A model generated the notes under the pieces. That model was not told where the DNA came from, ran no database searches, and saw only the letters and a list, made by a program, of their open reading frames with translations. From Saccharothrix sp. S26 (GTDB taxonomy: Bacteria > Actinomycetota > Actinomycetes > Mycobacteriales > Pseudonocardiaceae), in the NCBI RefSeq assembly GCF_021390395.1, contig NZ_JAJUWT010000003.1, forward strand, positions 394,840 through 458,839: 64,000 nucleotides of DNA, written 5' to 3'. The position numbers and the translations under genes are program-made. Positions 55,389 to 63,873 of this stretch are shown piece by piece (within the stretch, counting starts at the first letter, position 1; each line of letters begins with the position of its first letter).

Positions 55389-55769
55389 GTGTTCGACAGC
55401 ATCGGGTGGCTTGAGATCCTCGTCATCGTCGTGGCGGGGTTGTTCATCCTGGGCCCGGAACGACTGCCCGACGCCGCGGCGTGGGTCGGCAAGACGGTCC
55501 GCAAGGTCCGCGACTACGCGACGGGCGCGCGCGAGCAGCTGAAGCAGGAGATGGGGCCGGAGTTCGAGCAGCTGCGCAAGCCCTTGGAGGACTTGCGGGA
55601 GCTGCGCAACTTCGACCCGAAGCGCGCGATCACCAAGCACCTGTGGGACGACGACCCGATCGAGAAGCCGAACGGCCACCCGGCCGTCCCTCCGGCACGT
55701 GACACGACGAGCCGCGACCGTCCGCTGGAACGCGGCGAGCGCCCCCCGTTCGACCCGGACGCCACCTGA
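55389..55769 (+). CDS. tatB: Sec-independent protein translocase subunit TatB
   Basis: A 126-residue TatB: N-terminal TM helix [27 protein letters not shown] with the conserved Gly-Pro hinge, an amphipathic helix ([20 protein letters not shown]) and a charged C-terminus. TatB receives twin-arginine signal peptides with TatC, encoded elsewhere. Same position as Rv1224 after htrA. Confidence 0.93.
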   Translation: MFDSIGWLEILVIVVAGLFILGPERLPDAAAWVGKTVRKVRDYATGAREQLKQEMGPEFEQLRKPLEDLRELRNFDPKRAITKHLWDDDPIEKPNGHPAVPPARDTTSRDRPLERGERPPFDPDAT

Positions 55770-55881
55770 CCGTTCCACCGCGCACCACCCGCGTCCGGCG
55801 GTGGATCGAGCCGCTCGTCACCATCCTGGTCGGCTGGAAGCGTCGGCAGCGGGCTCGATCGGCGTGGCGCTGTCGCAGGTC

Positions 55882-55992
55882 GCTGCCGACACCGCGACCG
55901 CTCCTCCTGTCCCCACCGCGGTCGCGGGCAGCCGAGAATGTCGGACCCCGCCGGTAAAATCAGAACAGGGGTCCCCTTGGCGGGGACCCCTG
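55882..55992. repeat. Hairpin element between convergent tatB and mrp
   Basis: Two stem-loops. GCTGCC/CGCGACCGC (55882-55901) pairs with GCGGTCGCG/GGCAGC (55918-55932). After TGTCGGACCCCGCCGGTA comes a perfect 11-bp stem CAGGGGTCCCC-TTGGC-GGGGACCCCTG (55966-55992). The second stem is the same hairpin as in 51314-51342 and 34663-34690. Placed between convergent genes it is a likely bidirectional terminator. The TGTCGGACCCC box with an A-rich stretch is the type of sequence often dispersed in Pseudonocardiales genomes, from general experience. Confidence 0.7.
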
Positions 55993-56017
55993 CGCGGCGT
56001 TCGGGTGGCTGGGCGGA

Positions 56018-57151
56018 TCAGCGGCCGGCGGGTGAGACGTTCAGCAGGCGGCCGGCCAGGCCGCGTGACCGGGTCGACAGCTTGCCCGCCACGGTGGTCA
56101 GCACCTGGCCCGCGGCCGACTCCGGGTGGGCCAGCACGATCGGCGTGCCCGCGTCACCCTGCTCGCGCAGCCGCGGGTCGAGCGGGACCTGGCCCAGCAG
56201 CGGGACGTCGGCGCCCACGGCCTGGGTCAGCGAGTCGGCCACGGCCTGCCCGCCGCCCGCGCCGAACACGTCCATCCGCGTGCCGTCCGGCAGCTCCAGC
56301 CACGACATGTTCTCGATCACGCCCGCGATCCGCTGCCGCGTCTGCAACGCGATCGACCCGGCCCGCTCGGCCACCTCGGCCGCCGCCTGCTGCGGCGTCG
56401 TCACGACCAGGATCTCGGCGTTCGGCACGAGCTGCGCCACCGAGATCGCGATGTCGCCGGTGCCCGGCGGCAGGTCGAGCAGCAGCACGTCCAGGTCGCC
56501 CCAGAACACGTCGGCCAGGAACTGCTGCAACGCCCGGTGCAGCATCGGGCCGCGCCACACCACCGGGGTGTTGCCCGACGTGAACATGCCGATCGAGATC
56601 AGCTTCACGCCGTGCGACTGCGGCGGCATGATCATCTTCTCGACCTGGGTGGGCCGCGCCTCCGTGCCCAGCATCCGCGGGATCGAGTGGCCGTAGATGT
56701 CGGCGTCCACCACGCCGACCGACAGCCCGCGCGCGGCCATCGCCACGGCCAGGTTCACCGTCACCGACGACTTGCCGACGCCGCCCTTGCCCGACGCCAC
56801 GCAGTACACCCGCGTCAACGAGCCGGGCTGGGCGAACGGGATCACCGGCTCCTCGACGCCGCCGCGCAGCGACTTGCGCAGCTCGGTGCGCTGGGTGTCG
56901 CTCATCACGTCCAGCTCGACCCGCACGCCGGTCACGCCGTCGAGCGCGGACACCGCGGCCGTCACGTCGGCGGTGATCTTGTCGCGCAACGGGCAGCCGG
57001 CGACGGTCAGGTAGACCGCGACGTGCACGACCCCGTCGTCGCCGACCACGACGCCCTTGACCATGCCCAGGTCGGTGATCGGACGCCGGATCTCCGGGTC
57101 CTGCACACCGGCCAACGCCTTCTGCACGTCGTCAACGGAAGGAAGAGTCAC
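56018..57151 (-). CDS. mrp: Mrp/NBP35-family Fe-S cluster carrier ATPase
   Basis: A 377-residue protein. The N-terminal MIP18 (DUF59) domain (LAGVQDPEIRRPITDLGMVKGV, LTVAGCPLRDKI) is followed by a deviant Walker A ATPase (VYCVASGKGGVGKSSVTVNL, DADIYGHSIPRMLG, LLLDLPPGTGDIAISV). Mrp/ApbC proteins bind and transfer Fe-S clusters. GTG 57151 was chosen; ATG 57187 would add 12 residues. It corresponds to Rv1229c. Divergent from a MarR regulator. Confidence 0.93.
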   Translation of the reverse strand: MTLPSVDDVQKALAGVQDPEIRRPITDLGMVKGVVVGDDGVVHVAVYLTVAGCPLRDKITADVTAAVSALDGVTGVRVELDVMSDTQRTELRKSLRGGVEEPVIPFAQPGSLTRVYCVASGKGGVGKSSVTVNLAVAMAARGLSVGVVDADIYGHSIPRMLGTEARPTQVEKMIMPPQSHGVKLISIGMFTSGNTPVVWRGPMLHRALQQFLADVFWGDLDVLLLDLPPGTGDIAISVAQLVPNAEILVVTTPQQAAAEVAERAGSIALQTRQRIAGVIENMSWLELPDGTRMDVFGAGGGQAVADSLTQAVGADVPLLGQVPLDPRLREQGDAGTPIVLAHPESAAGQVLTTVAGKLSTRSRGLAGRLLNVSPAGR

Positions 57152-57270
57152 GGGAACGCCTTCGCCAAGAGGTGGTGGGACCGCCATGCTACGGCGGACC
57201 GTGCACCTCCAAGCTACCGGTTGGTCACCCCGGTTCCGGGGGCAGCGCGCAGCCGGTCGCGTGCTTTCCG

Positions 57271-57276
57271 TAACAT
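57271..57276 (+). promoter_or_regulatory. -10 element TAACAT, leaderless MarR gene
   Basis: TAACAT ends eight bases before GTG 57285, with no ribosome-binding site in between. Confidence 0.45.
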
Positions 57277-57284
57277 TGGTATCC

Positions 57285-57746
57285 GTGCCGGAAACCGGAT
57301 CTGCCCGGTTGCCCACCCGTGCCGAGCTGGGGGTGTGGCGATCCTTCCTCCGGGCGCACGCGAGGCTCACACGGGTGCTGGAAGCCGAACTGATCGCCGA
57401 GCAACGCCTGTCGCTCGCGGCCTACGACGTCCTGGTCCAGCTCGCCGAGGCGCCGCACCACCGACTGCGGATGACGGAGCTGGCCGACGCGGTGCTGCTG
57501 TCGCGCTCCGGCGTCACCCGGCTCGTCGACCGCCTGGAACGCGCGGGCCTGGTGCTGCGCGAGCGCGCCGACGGTGACGGCCGCGGCGTGGTGGCGGTGC
57601 TCACGTCGCAGGGCCTCGACCGGCTGCGCGTGGCGTCGAGCACGCACCTGACGGGGGTGGCGCGGCACTTCGCGGAGGCGTTCGACCACGCCGAGCTGGA
57701 GGCGTTCGGCCGCACGTGCGACCGGCTGGGCGCGGACGAACCGTGA
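57285..57746 (+). CDS. MarR-family transcriptional regulator
   Basis: A 153-residue winged-helix regulator (WRSFLRAHARLTRVLEAEL, LSLAAYDVLVQLAEAP, recognition helix LLSRSGVTRLVDRLERAGLV, wing RERADGDGRGVVAVLTSQG). The dimerisation helices are at both ends. Ligand and targets are unknown. It faces the mrp gene with 133 bases between starts and converges with the DUF1003 gene. Confidence 0.92.
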   Translation: MPETGSARLPTRAELGVWRSFLRAHARLTRVLEAELIAEQRLSLAAYDVLVQLAEAPHHRLRMTELADAVLLSRSGVTRLVDRLERAGLVLRERADGDGRGVVAVLTSQGLDRLRVASSTHLTGVARHFAEAFDHAELEAFGRTCDRLGADEP

Positions 57747-57755
57747 CCCCCGGCC

Positions 57756-58247
57756 CTACGGCGACGCCACGTCGTCCTTGACGGCCCGCTTGCGCTCGCG
57801 GAACACGCGTTCCAGCTCGCTGCGCAGGTAGTCGCGGGTCACCACCTCGCCCACGGCCAGTCGCAGCGCCGCCAGCTCCCGCGCCAGGTACTCGGTGTCG
57901 GCCTTGGTCTGCGCGGCGCGAGCCCGGTCCTCCTCCAGCGACACCCGGTCGCGGTCGTCCTGCCGGTTCTGCGCGAGCAGGATCAGCGGCGCGGCGTAGG
58001 CGGCCTGCGTGGAGAACGCCAGGTTGAGCAGGATGAACGGGTACGGGTCCCAGCGCAGCGACACCGCGGCGAGGTTGAGCGTGATCCACACGATCACGGT
58101 CAGGGTCTGCCAGAACAGGAACTTGCCGGTGCCCAGGAACCGGGCCAGGCGCTCGGAGAACCGGCCGAACGCCTCCGGGTCCAGCGACAGCCGGAACCGG
58201 CCCTCCGTGCGCGGCTGGTCGAGCCGTCGACGCGGCAGCTCAGGCAT
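57756..58247 (-). CDS. DUF1003 membrane protein
   Basis: A 163-residue protein. Two TM helices (about residues 42-64 and 70-92: FWQTLTVIVWITLNLAAVSL, YPFILLNLAFSTQAAYAAPL) are followed by the family's LILLAQNRQDDRDR motif and a long charged coiled coil. It overlaps the MgtE-like gene by 8 bases. Rv1231c/Rv1232c show the same pairing, so the two proteins probably work together. Confidence 0.92.
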   Translation of the reverse strand: MPELPRRRLDQPRTEGRFRLSLDPEAFGRFSERLARFLGTGKFLFWQTLTVIVWITLNLAAVSLRWDPYPFILLNLAFSTQAAYAAPLILLAQNRQDDRDRVSLEEDRARAAQTKADTEYLARELAALRLAVGEVVTRDYLRSELERVFRERKRAVKDDVASP

Positions 58248-59493
58248 GGGTCAGCCCCGTTTCGCGCCAGTTGTCCGGCAGCAGGTGGTCCAGCACGTCG
58301 TCCACGGTGACCGCGCCGAGCAGGTGGTCGCTGTCGTCCACGACCGGCCCGCACACCAGGTTGTAGGTGGCGAAGTAGCGGGTCACGTCACCCAGCGACG
58401 CCGACGGCGACAACGTGGCCAGGTCGGTGTCCAGCACGCCCGCGACCAGGTCGGACGGCGGTTCGCGCAGCAGCCGCTGGATGTGCACGCAGCCCAGGTA
58501 GCGGCCGGTGGGCGTGGCCGTCGGCGGCCGGCACACGAACACCATGCTGGCCAGCGCGGGCGTGAGGTCCGGGTTGCGCACGTGCGCCAGCGCCTCGGCC
58601 ACGGTCGCGTCCGGCGCGAGCACCACCGGCTCCGGTGTCATCAGCCCGCCCGCGGTGTCGAAGCTGTACTCCAGCAGCCGCTTCACCGGCGCGGACTCCT
58701 CCGGCTCCATCAACCCCAGCAGCCGGTCCTGCTCGCCCTTGGGCAGCTCGGCCAGCAGGTCGGCCGCGTCGTCGGGGTTCATGGCCTCCAGGATGTCCGC
58801 GGCGCGTTCGTCGTCCAAGTGCGCCAGCAGGTCCTTCTGGTCCTCCTCGGCCATCTCCTCGATCACGTCGGCGAGCCGTTCGTCGTCCAGCGCCTCGGCC
58901 ACCTCGTAGCGCCGCTTGAACGGCAGGCTGTGCAGGGCCAGCGCCACGTCCGCCGCGCGCATCGTCTCGAAGATCGCCACCAGGTGCTGCGCGCCCTGCG
59001 GCTGGCCCGCCAGCTCGGTCACCGACAGGCCGGTCAGCTCGTCCCACCGCAGCACCTGCACCGGGCCGCGGCGGGCCAGCCGGCCGGTGCGCTCCCGCAC
59101 CGCCACCCGCGTCATCCGCCAGTCCCGGGTGCGGCTGGGCTCCATCGCCGCGTCCACCAGCACGGCCTGCGCGCCCGAGCCGAGCGTGACGCGGGCGTCG
59201 AGCAGCTCGCCGACGACCAGCACCTCGTTGGCGCGCTGGTGGAACTGGCGCAGGTTGACCGACCCGGTGGCCAGCGCCACGGCGTTCGGCTCGATCGAGG
59301 TGACCCGCAGCATCGGCACGAAGATGCGCCGCCGGGTCGCGAGCTCCAGCACCAGGCCGAGCACGCGGGGCGGCTGCCGGTCCACCCGCAGGCCGATGAC
59401 CAGGTCGCGGACCTTGCCGATCGACTCACCGTCCGGCCCGAACACGGGCAGCCCGGCGAGTTGGGCGGCGAAGACGCGGTTGACGGCGGCCAC
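58240..59493 (-). CDS. Soluble MgtE N-domain/CBS protein with a PRC barrel
   Basis: 417 residues. The N-terminal PRC-barrel-like repeats (AGLPVFGPDGESIGKVRDLV; VLGLVLELATRRRIFVPM) precede an MgtE_N domain (LPFKRRYEVAEALDDERLADVIEEM, ILEAMNPDDAADLLAELP) and two CBS motifs (GGLMTPEPVVLAPDATVAEAL; GAVTVDDVLDHLLPDNW). The transmembrane magnesium channel of true MgtE is absent, so it is a regulatory protein, perhaps a Mg2+ sensor, possibly acting with the DUF1003 membrane protein. Confidence 0.9.
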   Translation of the reverse strand: MAAVNRVFAAQLAGLPVFGPDGESIGKVRDLVIGLRVDRQPPRVLGLVLELATRRRIFVPMLRVTSIEPNAVALATGSVNLRQFHQRANEVLVVGELLDARVTLGSGAQAVLVDAAMEPSRTRDWRMTRVAVRERTGRLARRGPVQVLRWDELTGLSVTELAGQPQGAQHLVAIFETMRAADVALALHSLPFKRRYEVAEALDDERLADVIEEMAEEDQKDLLAHLDDERAADILEAMNPDDAADLLAELPKGEQDRLLGLMEPEESAPVKRLLEYSFDTAGGLMTPEPVVLAPDATVAEALAHVRNPDLTPALASMVFVCRPPTATPTGRYLGCVHIQRLLREPPSDLVAGVLDTDLATLSPSASLGDVTRYFATYNLVCGPVVDDSDHLLGAVTVDDVLDHLLPDNWRETGLTHA

Positions 59494-59557
59494 GTGATCA
59501 GGTTAGTCCGCCCGGTGCGCCGCCGCTGCGTTCCACTGTGGACGGCGGGGGCCGCGG

Positions 59558-60415
59558 CTACGGGCGCAGGGCGTGCGCGATGGCCTCGACGGGGCCGGCC
59601 ATCCGGTCCAGCTCCTGGTCCAGGCACCACAGCCAGGTGTCCACGGCGCGGCAGAACGTCCAGGCGCGGGCCCGGTCGACGTCCAGCTCGCCGATGTCGC
59701 ACAGCGCGGCGAACCGGTCGCGCACGCCGCGCTCGCCGTCCAGCTCGCCGAACCTGTTCCACAGCAACGGGACCACGCCGAACTCGCGGTCGCCCGCCAG
59801 CGGCTTCGGGTCGATCATCAGCCACGGCTCGCGCTCGCCGCGCAGCACGTTCTCGTAGTGCAGGTCCTGGTTGACCAGGGTGTTCCCGGCGGTCTCGGCG
59901 AGGTCGCGGCCCAGCTCGCGGGCCTGCTCGACCAGCGCGGCCGGCAGCGGGTCGCCCAGCTGCGCGTTCTCGGCGACGAGGTCGGGGAACTCGTGGCGGC
60001 GCACCTCCGGTCCGGCCGGGACGCGCAGCCCGCGCAGCAACCCGCCGGTGACGGCCAGCGCCTCCTCGATCGGCGCGTCGAGCAGCGACCTGGTGTGGTC
60101 CAGGCGTTCCAGGAGCAACGCGCCGTGCTGGTCGTCGTGGTCGAGCAGGTCCACCACGCCGCGCGCGGCCCACGCGCGCAGGGCGATCGGCTCCTGACGC
60201 GTCTCGTCGTCCAGCCAGGTGAGCTTGAGCACGGCCGGGTGGCCGTCGGCGCGGCGCACCGGCAGGACGACGGCGACGTTGCCGTTGAGCAGGGCGCCGT
60301 CGGGGGTGAGCTGCCAGCGGGCGCAGAACTTCGTGGCCAGCGCGGGCAGGGTGGCGCGCCACTCCCGCGCCTCCTCGCCCAGGATCGCGCCGAAGTCGTC
60401 GGGGACGGTGATCAC
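59558..60415 (-). CDS. Aminoglycoside/hydroxyurea-type phosphotransferase (APH family)
   Basis: A 285-residue kinase-fold protein resembling APH(6)/hydroxyurea kinases: PAVLKLTWLDDETRQEPIAL, GALLLERLDHTRSLLDAP, the catalytic loop GNTLVNQDLHYENVLRG (conserved D and N) and the metal-binding WLMIDPKPLAGDREFGV. Family members inactivate streptomycin-like drugs, but many chromosomal copies have other small-molecule substrates. GTG 60415 overlaps the upstream gene's stop as GTGA. Confidence 0.9.
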   Translation of the reverse strand: MITVPDDFGAILGEEAREWRATLPALATKFCARWQLTPDGALLNGNVAVVLPVRRADGHPAVLKLTWLDDETRQEPIALRAWAARGVVDLLDHDDQHGALLLERLDHTRSLLDAPIEEALAVTGGLLRGLRVPAGPEVRRHEFPDLVAENAQLGDPLPAALVEQARELGRDLAETAGNTLVNQDLHYENVLRGEREPWLMIDPKPLAGDREFGVVPLLWNRFGELDGERGVRDRFAALCDIGELDVDRARAWTFCRAVDTWLWCLDQELDRMAGPVEAIAHALRP

Positions 60416-60747
60416 GCGAGCTCCAGCCGGTACACGTCGGCCCACTCCGGGCGGCCGTTGAGCCGGGCCGCGGTCAACGCCGCCCGCGCGTCGTCGTCGA
60501 GGTCGGTGCGGCGGGCGGTCGCGCGGGCGTCGACCAGGTGCGAGTGCGTGGTGGGGGAGCGGACGGTGACCGTGCACGCGACGCCGTCGACCAGCCCCGG
60601 CACCTCCTGCTCCGTGCCGCCGACGGCCACCAGCAGCGTCCCGTCGCGCCACAGCGCCCACACCAGCCTCGGCTCGTGGCCGTCCGGCCGGATCCACACC
60701 GCCGCGGCCTTGCGCAGCGCGTTGTCCAGCACCTGTGCGATCTCCAC
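60412..60747 (-). CDS. Hypothetical protein upstream of the phosphotransferase
   Basis: 111 residues (VEIAQVLDNALRKAAAVWIR..., LVWALWRDGTLLVAVGGTEQ, HLVDARATARRTDLDD, ending NGRPEWADVYRLELA). The fold looks like a small alpha/beta protein such as a flavin-reductase/pyridoxamine-oxidase-like barrel fragment, but I do not recognise the family. It is coupled to the phosphotransferase gene and divergent from the CitE-like gene. Confidence 0.7.
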   Translation of the reverse strand: MEIAQVLDNALRKAAAVWIRPDGHEPRLVWALWRDGTLLVAVGGTEQEVPGLVDGVACTVTVRSPTTHSHLVDARATARRTDLDDDARAALTAARLNGRPEWADVYRLELA

Positions 60748-60862
60748 CGGTTCAGCCTGCCACGGGCCTGTGAGCCGGGACTCACGAAATAGCGGGCGGC
60801 ACACGTGCGTGCCACCCTTCGCACGACAGGAGTTACCGGCCGGTACGAGGAGGTACCCCCCA

Positions 60863-61822
60863 GTGGTCGACCAGCAGCGTCCCCGTCGCTCGTGCCTGGC
60901 CGTGCCCGGGTCGAGCCAGAAGATGATCGACAAGGCCCGCACGCTGCCCGCGGACCAGGTGTTCCTCGACCTGGAGGACGCGTGCGCGCCGCTGGCCAAG
61001 CCGGACGCGCGCAAGACCATCGTGGCGTCGTTGAACGAGGGCGGCTGGGGCTCGCGCACGCGGGTGGTCCGGGTCAACGACTGGACCACCGAGTGGACCT
61101 ACCGCGACGTCACCGAGGTCGTCGAGGGCGCGGGCGCGAACCTCGACTGCATCATGCTGCCCAAGGTGCAGACCGCCGAGCAGGTGCACGCGCTGGACCT
61201 GCTGCTCACCCAGATCGAGAAGACCATGGGCTACGAGGTCGGGCGCATCGGCATCGAGGCGCAGATCGAGAACGCCCTGGGCCTGATCAACGTCAACGCG
61301 ATCGCCACCGCCTCGCCGCGGGTGGAGACGATCATCTTCGGCCCGGCCGACTTCATGGCGTCGATCAACATGAAGTCCCTGGTCGTCGGCGAGCAGCCGC
61401 CCGGCTACGACGTCGGCGACGCCTACCACTACATCCTGATGCAGATCCTCATGGCGGCCCGCGCGCACGACAAGCAGGCCATCGACGGCCCGTACCTGCA
61501 GATCCGCGACGTCGAGGGCTTCAAGCGCGTGGCCGGCCGCTCGGCGGCGCTGGGCTTCGACGGCAAGTGGGTCCTGCACCCGGGCCAGATCGACGCGGCC
61601 AACGAGGTGTTCAGCCCCAAGCAGGAGGACTACGACCACGCCGAGAACATCCTCGACGCGTACGACTACTTCACCTCCGAGAAGGGCGGCAAGCGCGGCG
61701 CGGTGATGCTCGGCGACGAGATGATCGACGAGGCCTCCCGCAAGATGGCCCTGGTCATCTCCTCCAAGGGCCGCGCCGCCGGCATGTCCCGCACGAACGT
61801 GTGGTCGCCGCCGGAGGACTGA
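60863..61822 (+). CDS. HpcH/HpaI (CitE-like) CoA-ester lyase
   Basis: A 319-residue TIM-barrel lyase. RRSCLAVPGSSQKMIDKA, the metal-binding VFLDLEDACAPLAKPDAR, IMLPKVQTAEQV, RIGIEAQIENALGLIN (catalytic Glu), IIFGPADFMASINM and the C-terminal GFDGKWVLHPGQIDAANEVF fit malyl-CoA/beta-methylmalyl-CoA/citramalyl-CoA lyases. It should cleave or hydrolyse a 3-hydroxyacyl-CoA dicarboxylate. AGGAGG at 60847 precedes GTG 60863. No partner genes are adjacent, so the pathway is not fixed. Confidence 0.9.
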   Translation: MVDQQRPRRSCLAVPGSSQKMIDKARTLPADQVFLDLEDACAPLAKPDARKTIVASLNEGGWGSRTRVVRVNDWTTEWTYRDVTEVVEGAGANLDCIMLPKVQTAEQVHALDLLLTQIEKTMGYEVGRIGIEAQIENALGLINVNAIATASPRVETIIFGPADFMASINMKSLVVGEQPPGYDVGDAYHYILMQILMAARAHDKQAIDGPYLQIRDVEGFKRVAGRSAALGFDGKWVLHPGQIDAANEVFSPKQEDYDHAENILDAYDYFTSEKGGKRGAVMLGDEMIDEASRKMALVISSKGRAAGMSRTNVWSPPED

Positions 61823-61853
61823 CTTCAGCCGGTTCCCGGTCGGCGCGTGGTCG

Positions 61854-61859
61854 TAGAGT
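61854..61859 (+). promoter_or_regulatory. -10 element TAGAGT, leaderless ATPase gene
   Basis: TAGAGT ends six bases before GTG 61866, suggesting that the ATPase-DUF4276 pair is transcribed as a leaderless unit of its own. Confidence 0.45.
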
Positions 61860-61865
61860 GATCGC

Positions 61866-62948
61866 GTGGCCGACCGGGAGCTGAAGTCGATCGAGGTCGA
61901 GGGGTACGCCTCGATCCGATCGGCGCGGGTGGACCTCGGCCGGTTGAACGTCCTGATCGGCGCGAACGGCGCGGGCAAGAGCAACTTCGTCCGCGTGTTC
62001 GAGCTGCTGGGACGGCTGGTCGAGTCGGACCTGGGCTACTTCGTCGGCCTGAACGGCGGCGCGTCGGCGCTGGTGAACTCGACCGCCGGTCACCTGCGGG
62101 TCGGGCTCGTCACATCGGCAGGGCAGTACGAAGCCGTGCTCGAACCCGCCCGCGACGACGAGGTGATCTTCGCCCGCGAATCGGTCGGCTGGGCCGTGCC
62201 GGTCGAGGTGGGCAGGGGCAACCGGGAAACGCGGCTGCACGAAACCGCCCGAACTGGGGTCAACCGGGTGGCCGCGGGCATGGTCGACCTGCTGCGGGAT
62301 TGCCGCGTCTACCACTTCCACGACACCAGCCGGCACGCGCCGGTCAAGCAATCGGTGCCCACGGCGGACAACCTGTTGCTGCGCAACGACGGGGGCAACC
62401 TCGCCGCCGTCCTGCTGGCCCTCTCGGACAGCGACGACCAAGCCGATCAATCGGCATACCGGCGCATCGTCGGCGTGATCCGCCAGGTCGCACCGTTCTT
62501 CCGGGACTTCGTGCTCCGGCCGGAGAAGAGCGATCGGTTGCGGTTGCGGTGGCGGCCGGTCGACTCCGACGCCGTGTTCTCGGCCGATCAGATGTCGGAC
62601 GGCACCTTGCGCTTCGTCTGCCTCGCAACGCTCCTCCTGCACCCGCAGTCGCCGGCGCTGGTGGTGTTGGACGAGCCGGAGCTCGGGTTGCACCCCTACG
62701 CGGTCGTCCAGCTGGCAGGGCTCTTGCGGCAGGCGTCGACACGCGGTCAGGTGATCATCGCCACTCAGTCGGTGACGCTGGTGAACCAGTTCGAGCTCGA
62801 CGACCTGATCGTGGTCGAGCGCGTCGACGGCGGCTCGACGTTCACGCGACCGGACCGCGAGCGGCTCGGTCGATGGCTCTCGGAGTACTCGCTGGGTGAG
62901 CTGTGGGAGAAGAACCTGATCGGCGGCAGGCCGGGCGGGCACGCGTGA
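61866..62948 (+). CDS. AAA-family ATPase (RecF/OLD-like, AAA_21)
   Basis: A 360-residue ABC-type ATPase with an N-terminal RecF-like start LKSIEVEGYASIRSARVDL, Walker A IGANGAGKSN (residues 32-41), a signature region FSADQMSDGTLRFVCLA, Walker B ALVVLDEPELGLHP and an H-loop-like IIATQSVTLVNQF. It is similar to the ATPases of OLD, PARIS and Septu-like phage defence systems. The next gene, a DUF4276 protein, overlaps its stop as GTGA. ATPase plus TOPRIM-like partner is a known two-gene defence layout; the function here is inferred. Confidence 0.88.
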   Translation: MADRELKSIEVEGYASIRSARVDLGRLNVLIGANGAGKSNFVRVFELLGRLVESDLGYFVGLNGGASALVNSTAGHLRVGLVTSAGQYEAVLEPARDDEVIFARESVGWAVPVEVGRGNRETRLHETARTGVNRVAAGMVDLLRDCRVYHFHDTSRHAPVKQSVPTADNLLLRNDGGNLAAVLLALSDSDDQADQSAYRRIVGVIRQVAPFFRDFVLRPEKSDRLRLRWRPVDSDAVFSADQMSDGTLRFVCLATLLLHPQSPALVVLDEPELGLHPYAVVQLAGLLRQASTRGQVIIATQSVTLVNQFELDDLIVVERVDGGSTFTRPDRERLGRWLSEYSLGELWEKNLIGGRPGGHA

Positions 62949-63607
62949 CCCGTGTCGTCCGGCGAGTTCACCTGCTGGTCGAGGGGCAGACGGAGGAAGT
63001 GGTGGCCGACGCCGTCATCCGGCCCCACCTCGAAGGGCTCGGGTGGGTCACCAGCCTGTCGCTGGTCAAGACCAAGCGGCCGGCGGCCGGACCGTCGCAC
63101 AAGGGCGGCATCACCGGTTGGGCGCAGGTGCAGCGGGACATCAAGCTCCTGCTGAACGACACCAGCCTCGACGTGCTCACCACGGTGTTCGACTACTACG
63201 CGTTCCCGGTGGACTGCCCCGGCATGGCCGACCGGCCGTCCGGTGACGTCTACGAGCGGGTGGGGCACGTCGAGCGCTGCCTGGCCGCCGCGGTCGGCGA
63301 TCGGCGGTTCCGGCCCAACCTGGTGGTCCACGAGCTGGAGGCCTGGGTGTTCGCCGCCGCCGACGAGCTGGGGCAGTTCCTCGGTCCCGGACTCGCCGAC
63401 CGGCTCCGTGACGACGTCCGGGCTGCCGGCGGCCCGGAACTGGTCAACGACGGACCCGCCACCGCGCCCTCGAAGCGGCTGCTCGACTACTGCCCGGGTT
63501 ACGTCAAAACGGTCGACGGGCCGCTCGCCATCCAAGACCTCGGGCTGGTCCGCCTGCGGGCGGCGTGCCCGCACCTCGACGGTTGGCTCCGTGCGTTCGA
63601 AGAGTGA
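62945..63607 (+). CDS. DUF4276 protein (TOPRIM-like), partner of the ATPase
   Basis: A 220-residue protein of the DUF4276 family. It begins RRVHLLVEGQTEEVVADAVI, whose glutamates resemble the first TOPRIM acid. TTVFDYYAFPVDCPG supplies aspartates in the place of the second motif, and PNLVVHELEAWVFAA and SKRLLDYCPGYVKTVDGPL are family marks. TOPRIM-type partners of AAA ATPases act as nucleases in OLD- and PARIS-like systems. GTG 62945 overlaps the ATPase stop. Confidence 0.85.
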   Translation: MTRVVRRVHLLVEGQTEEVVADAVIRPHLEGLGWVTSLSLVKTKRPAAGPSHKGGITGWAQVQRDIKLLLNDTSLDVLTTVFDYYAFPVDCPGMADRPSGDVYERVGHVERCLAAAVGDRRFRPNLVVHELEAWVFAAADELGQFLGPGLADRLRDDVRAAGGPELVNDGPATAPSKRLLDYCPGYVKTVDGPLAIQDLGLVRLRAACPHLDGWLRAFEE

Positions 63608-63693
63608 CCGGCGGCTCACCGACCGCTGAGGTGGCCGGTGAGCATCGCCACAGGTCGGGGCCTGGATTGGCGATCACGGGGTGCGGCCTGTGC

Positions 63694-63867
63694 ATGGTGG
63701 TCGGCGTGTCCAGACATCGCACCCCGCGCAGGCGGTTGTTCCAGCGCCGCCGCGACGACCTGATCGAGCGCAGCTTCCGACCCTGCCCCGCCTGCTCGCA
63801 CGACGTCCACGTGTTCGCCGACGTGTGCCGGCACTGCGGTGGCGAGCTGGAGCTGCGCGCCTCCTGA
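63694..63867 (+). CDS. Small zinc-ribbon protein
   Basis: A 57-residue basic protein. After a stretch VSRHRTPRRRLFQRRRDDLIE it carries CPACSHDVHVFADVCRHCGGELE, two CxxC knuckles 14 residues apart, a zinc ribbon. GTG 63706 (VSRHRTPRR) is an alternative start. The role is unknown; it sits between the ATPase-DUF4276 pair and an insertion sequence. Confidence 0.7.
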   Translation: MVVGVSRHRTPRRRLFQRRRDDLIERSFRPCPACSHDVHVFADVCRHCGGELELRAS

Positions 63868-63873
63868 GCTAGC

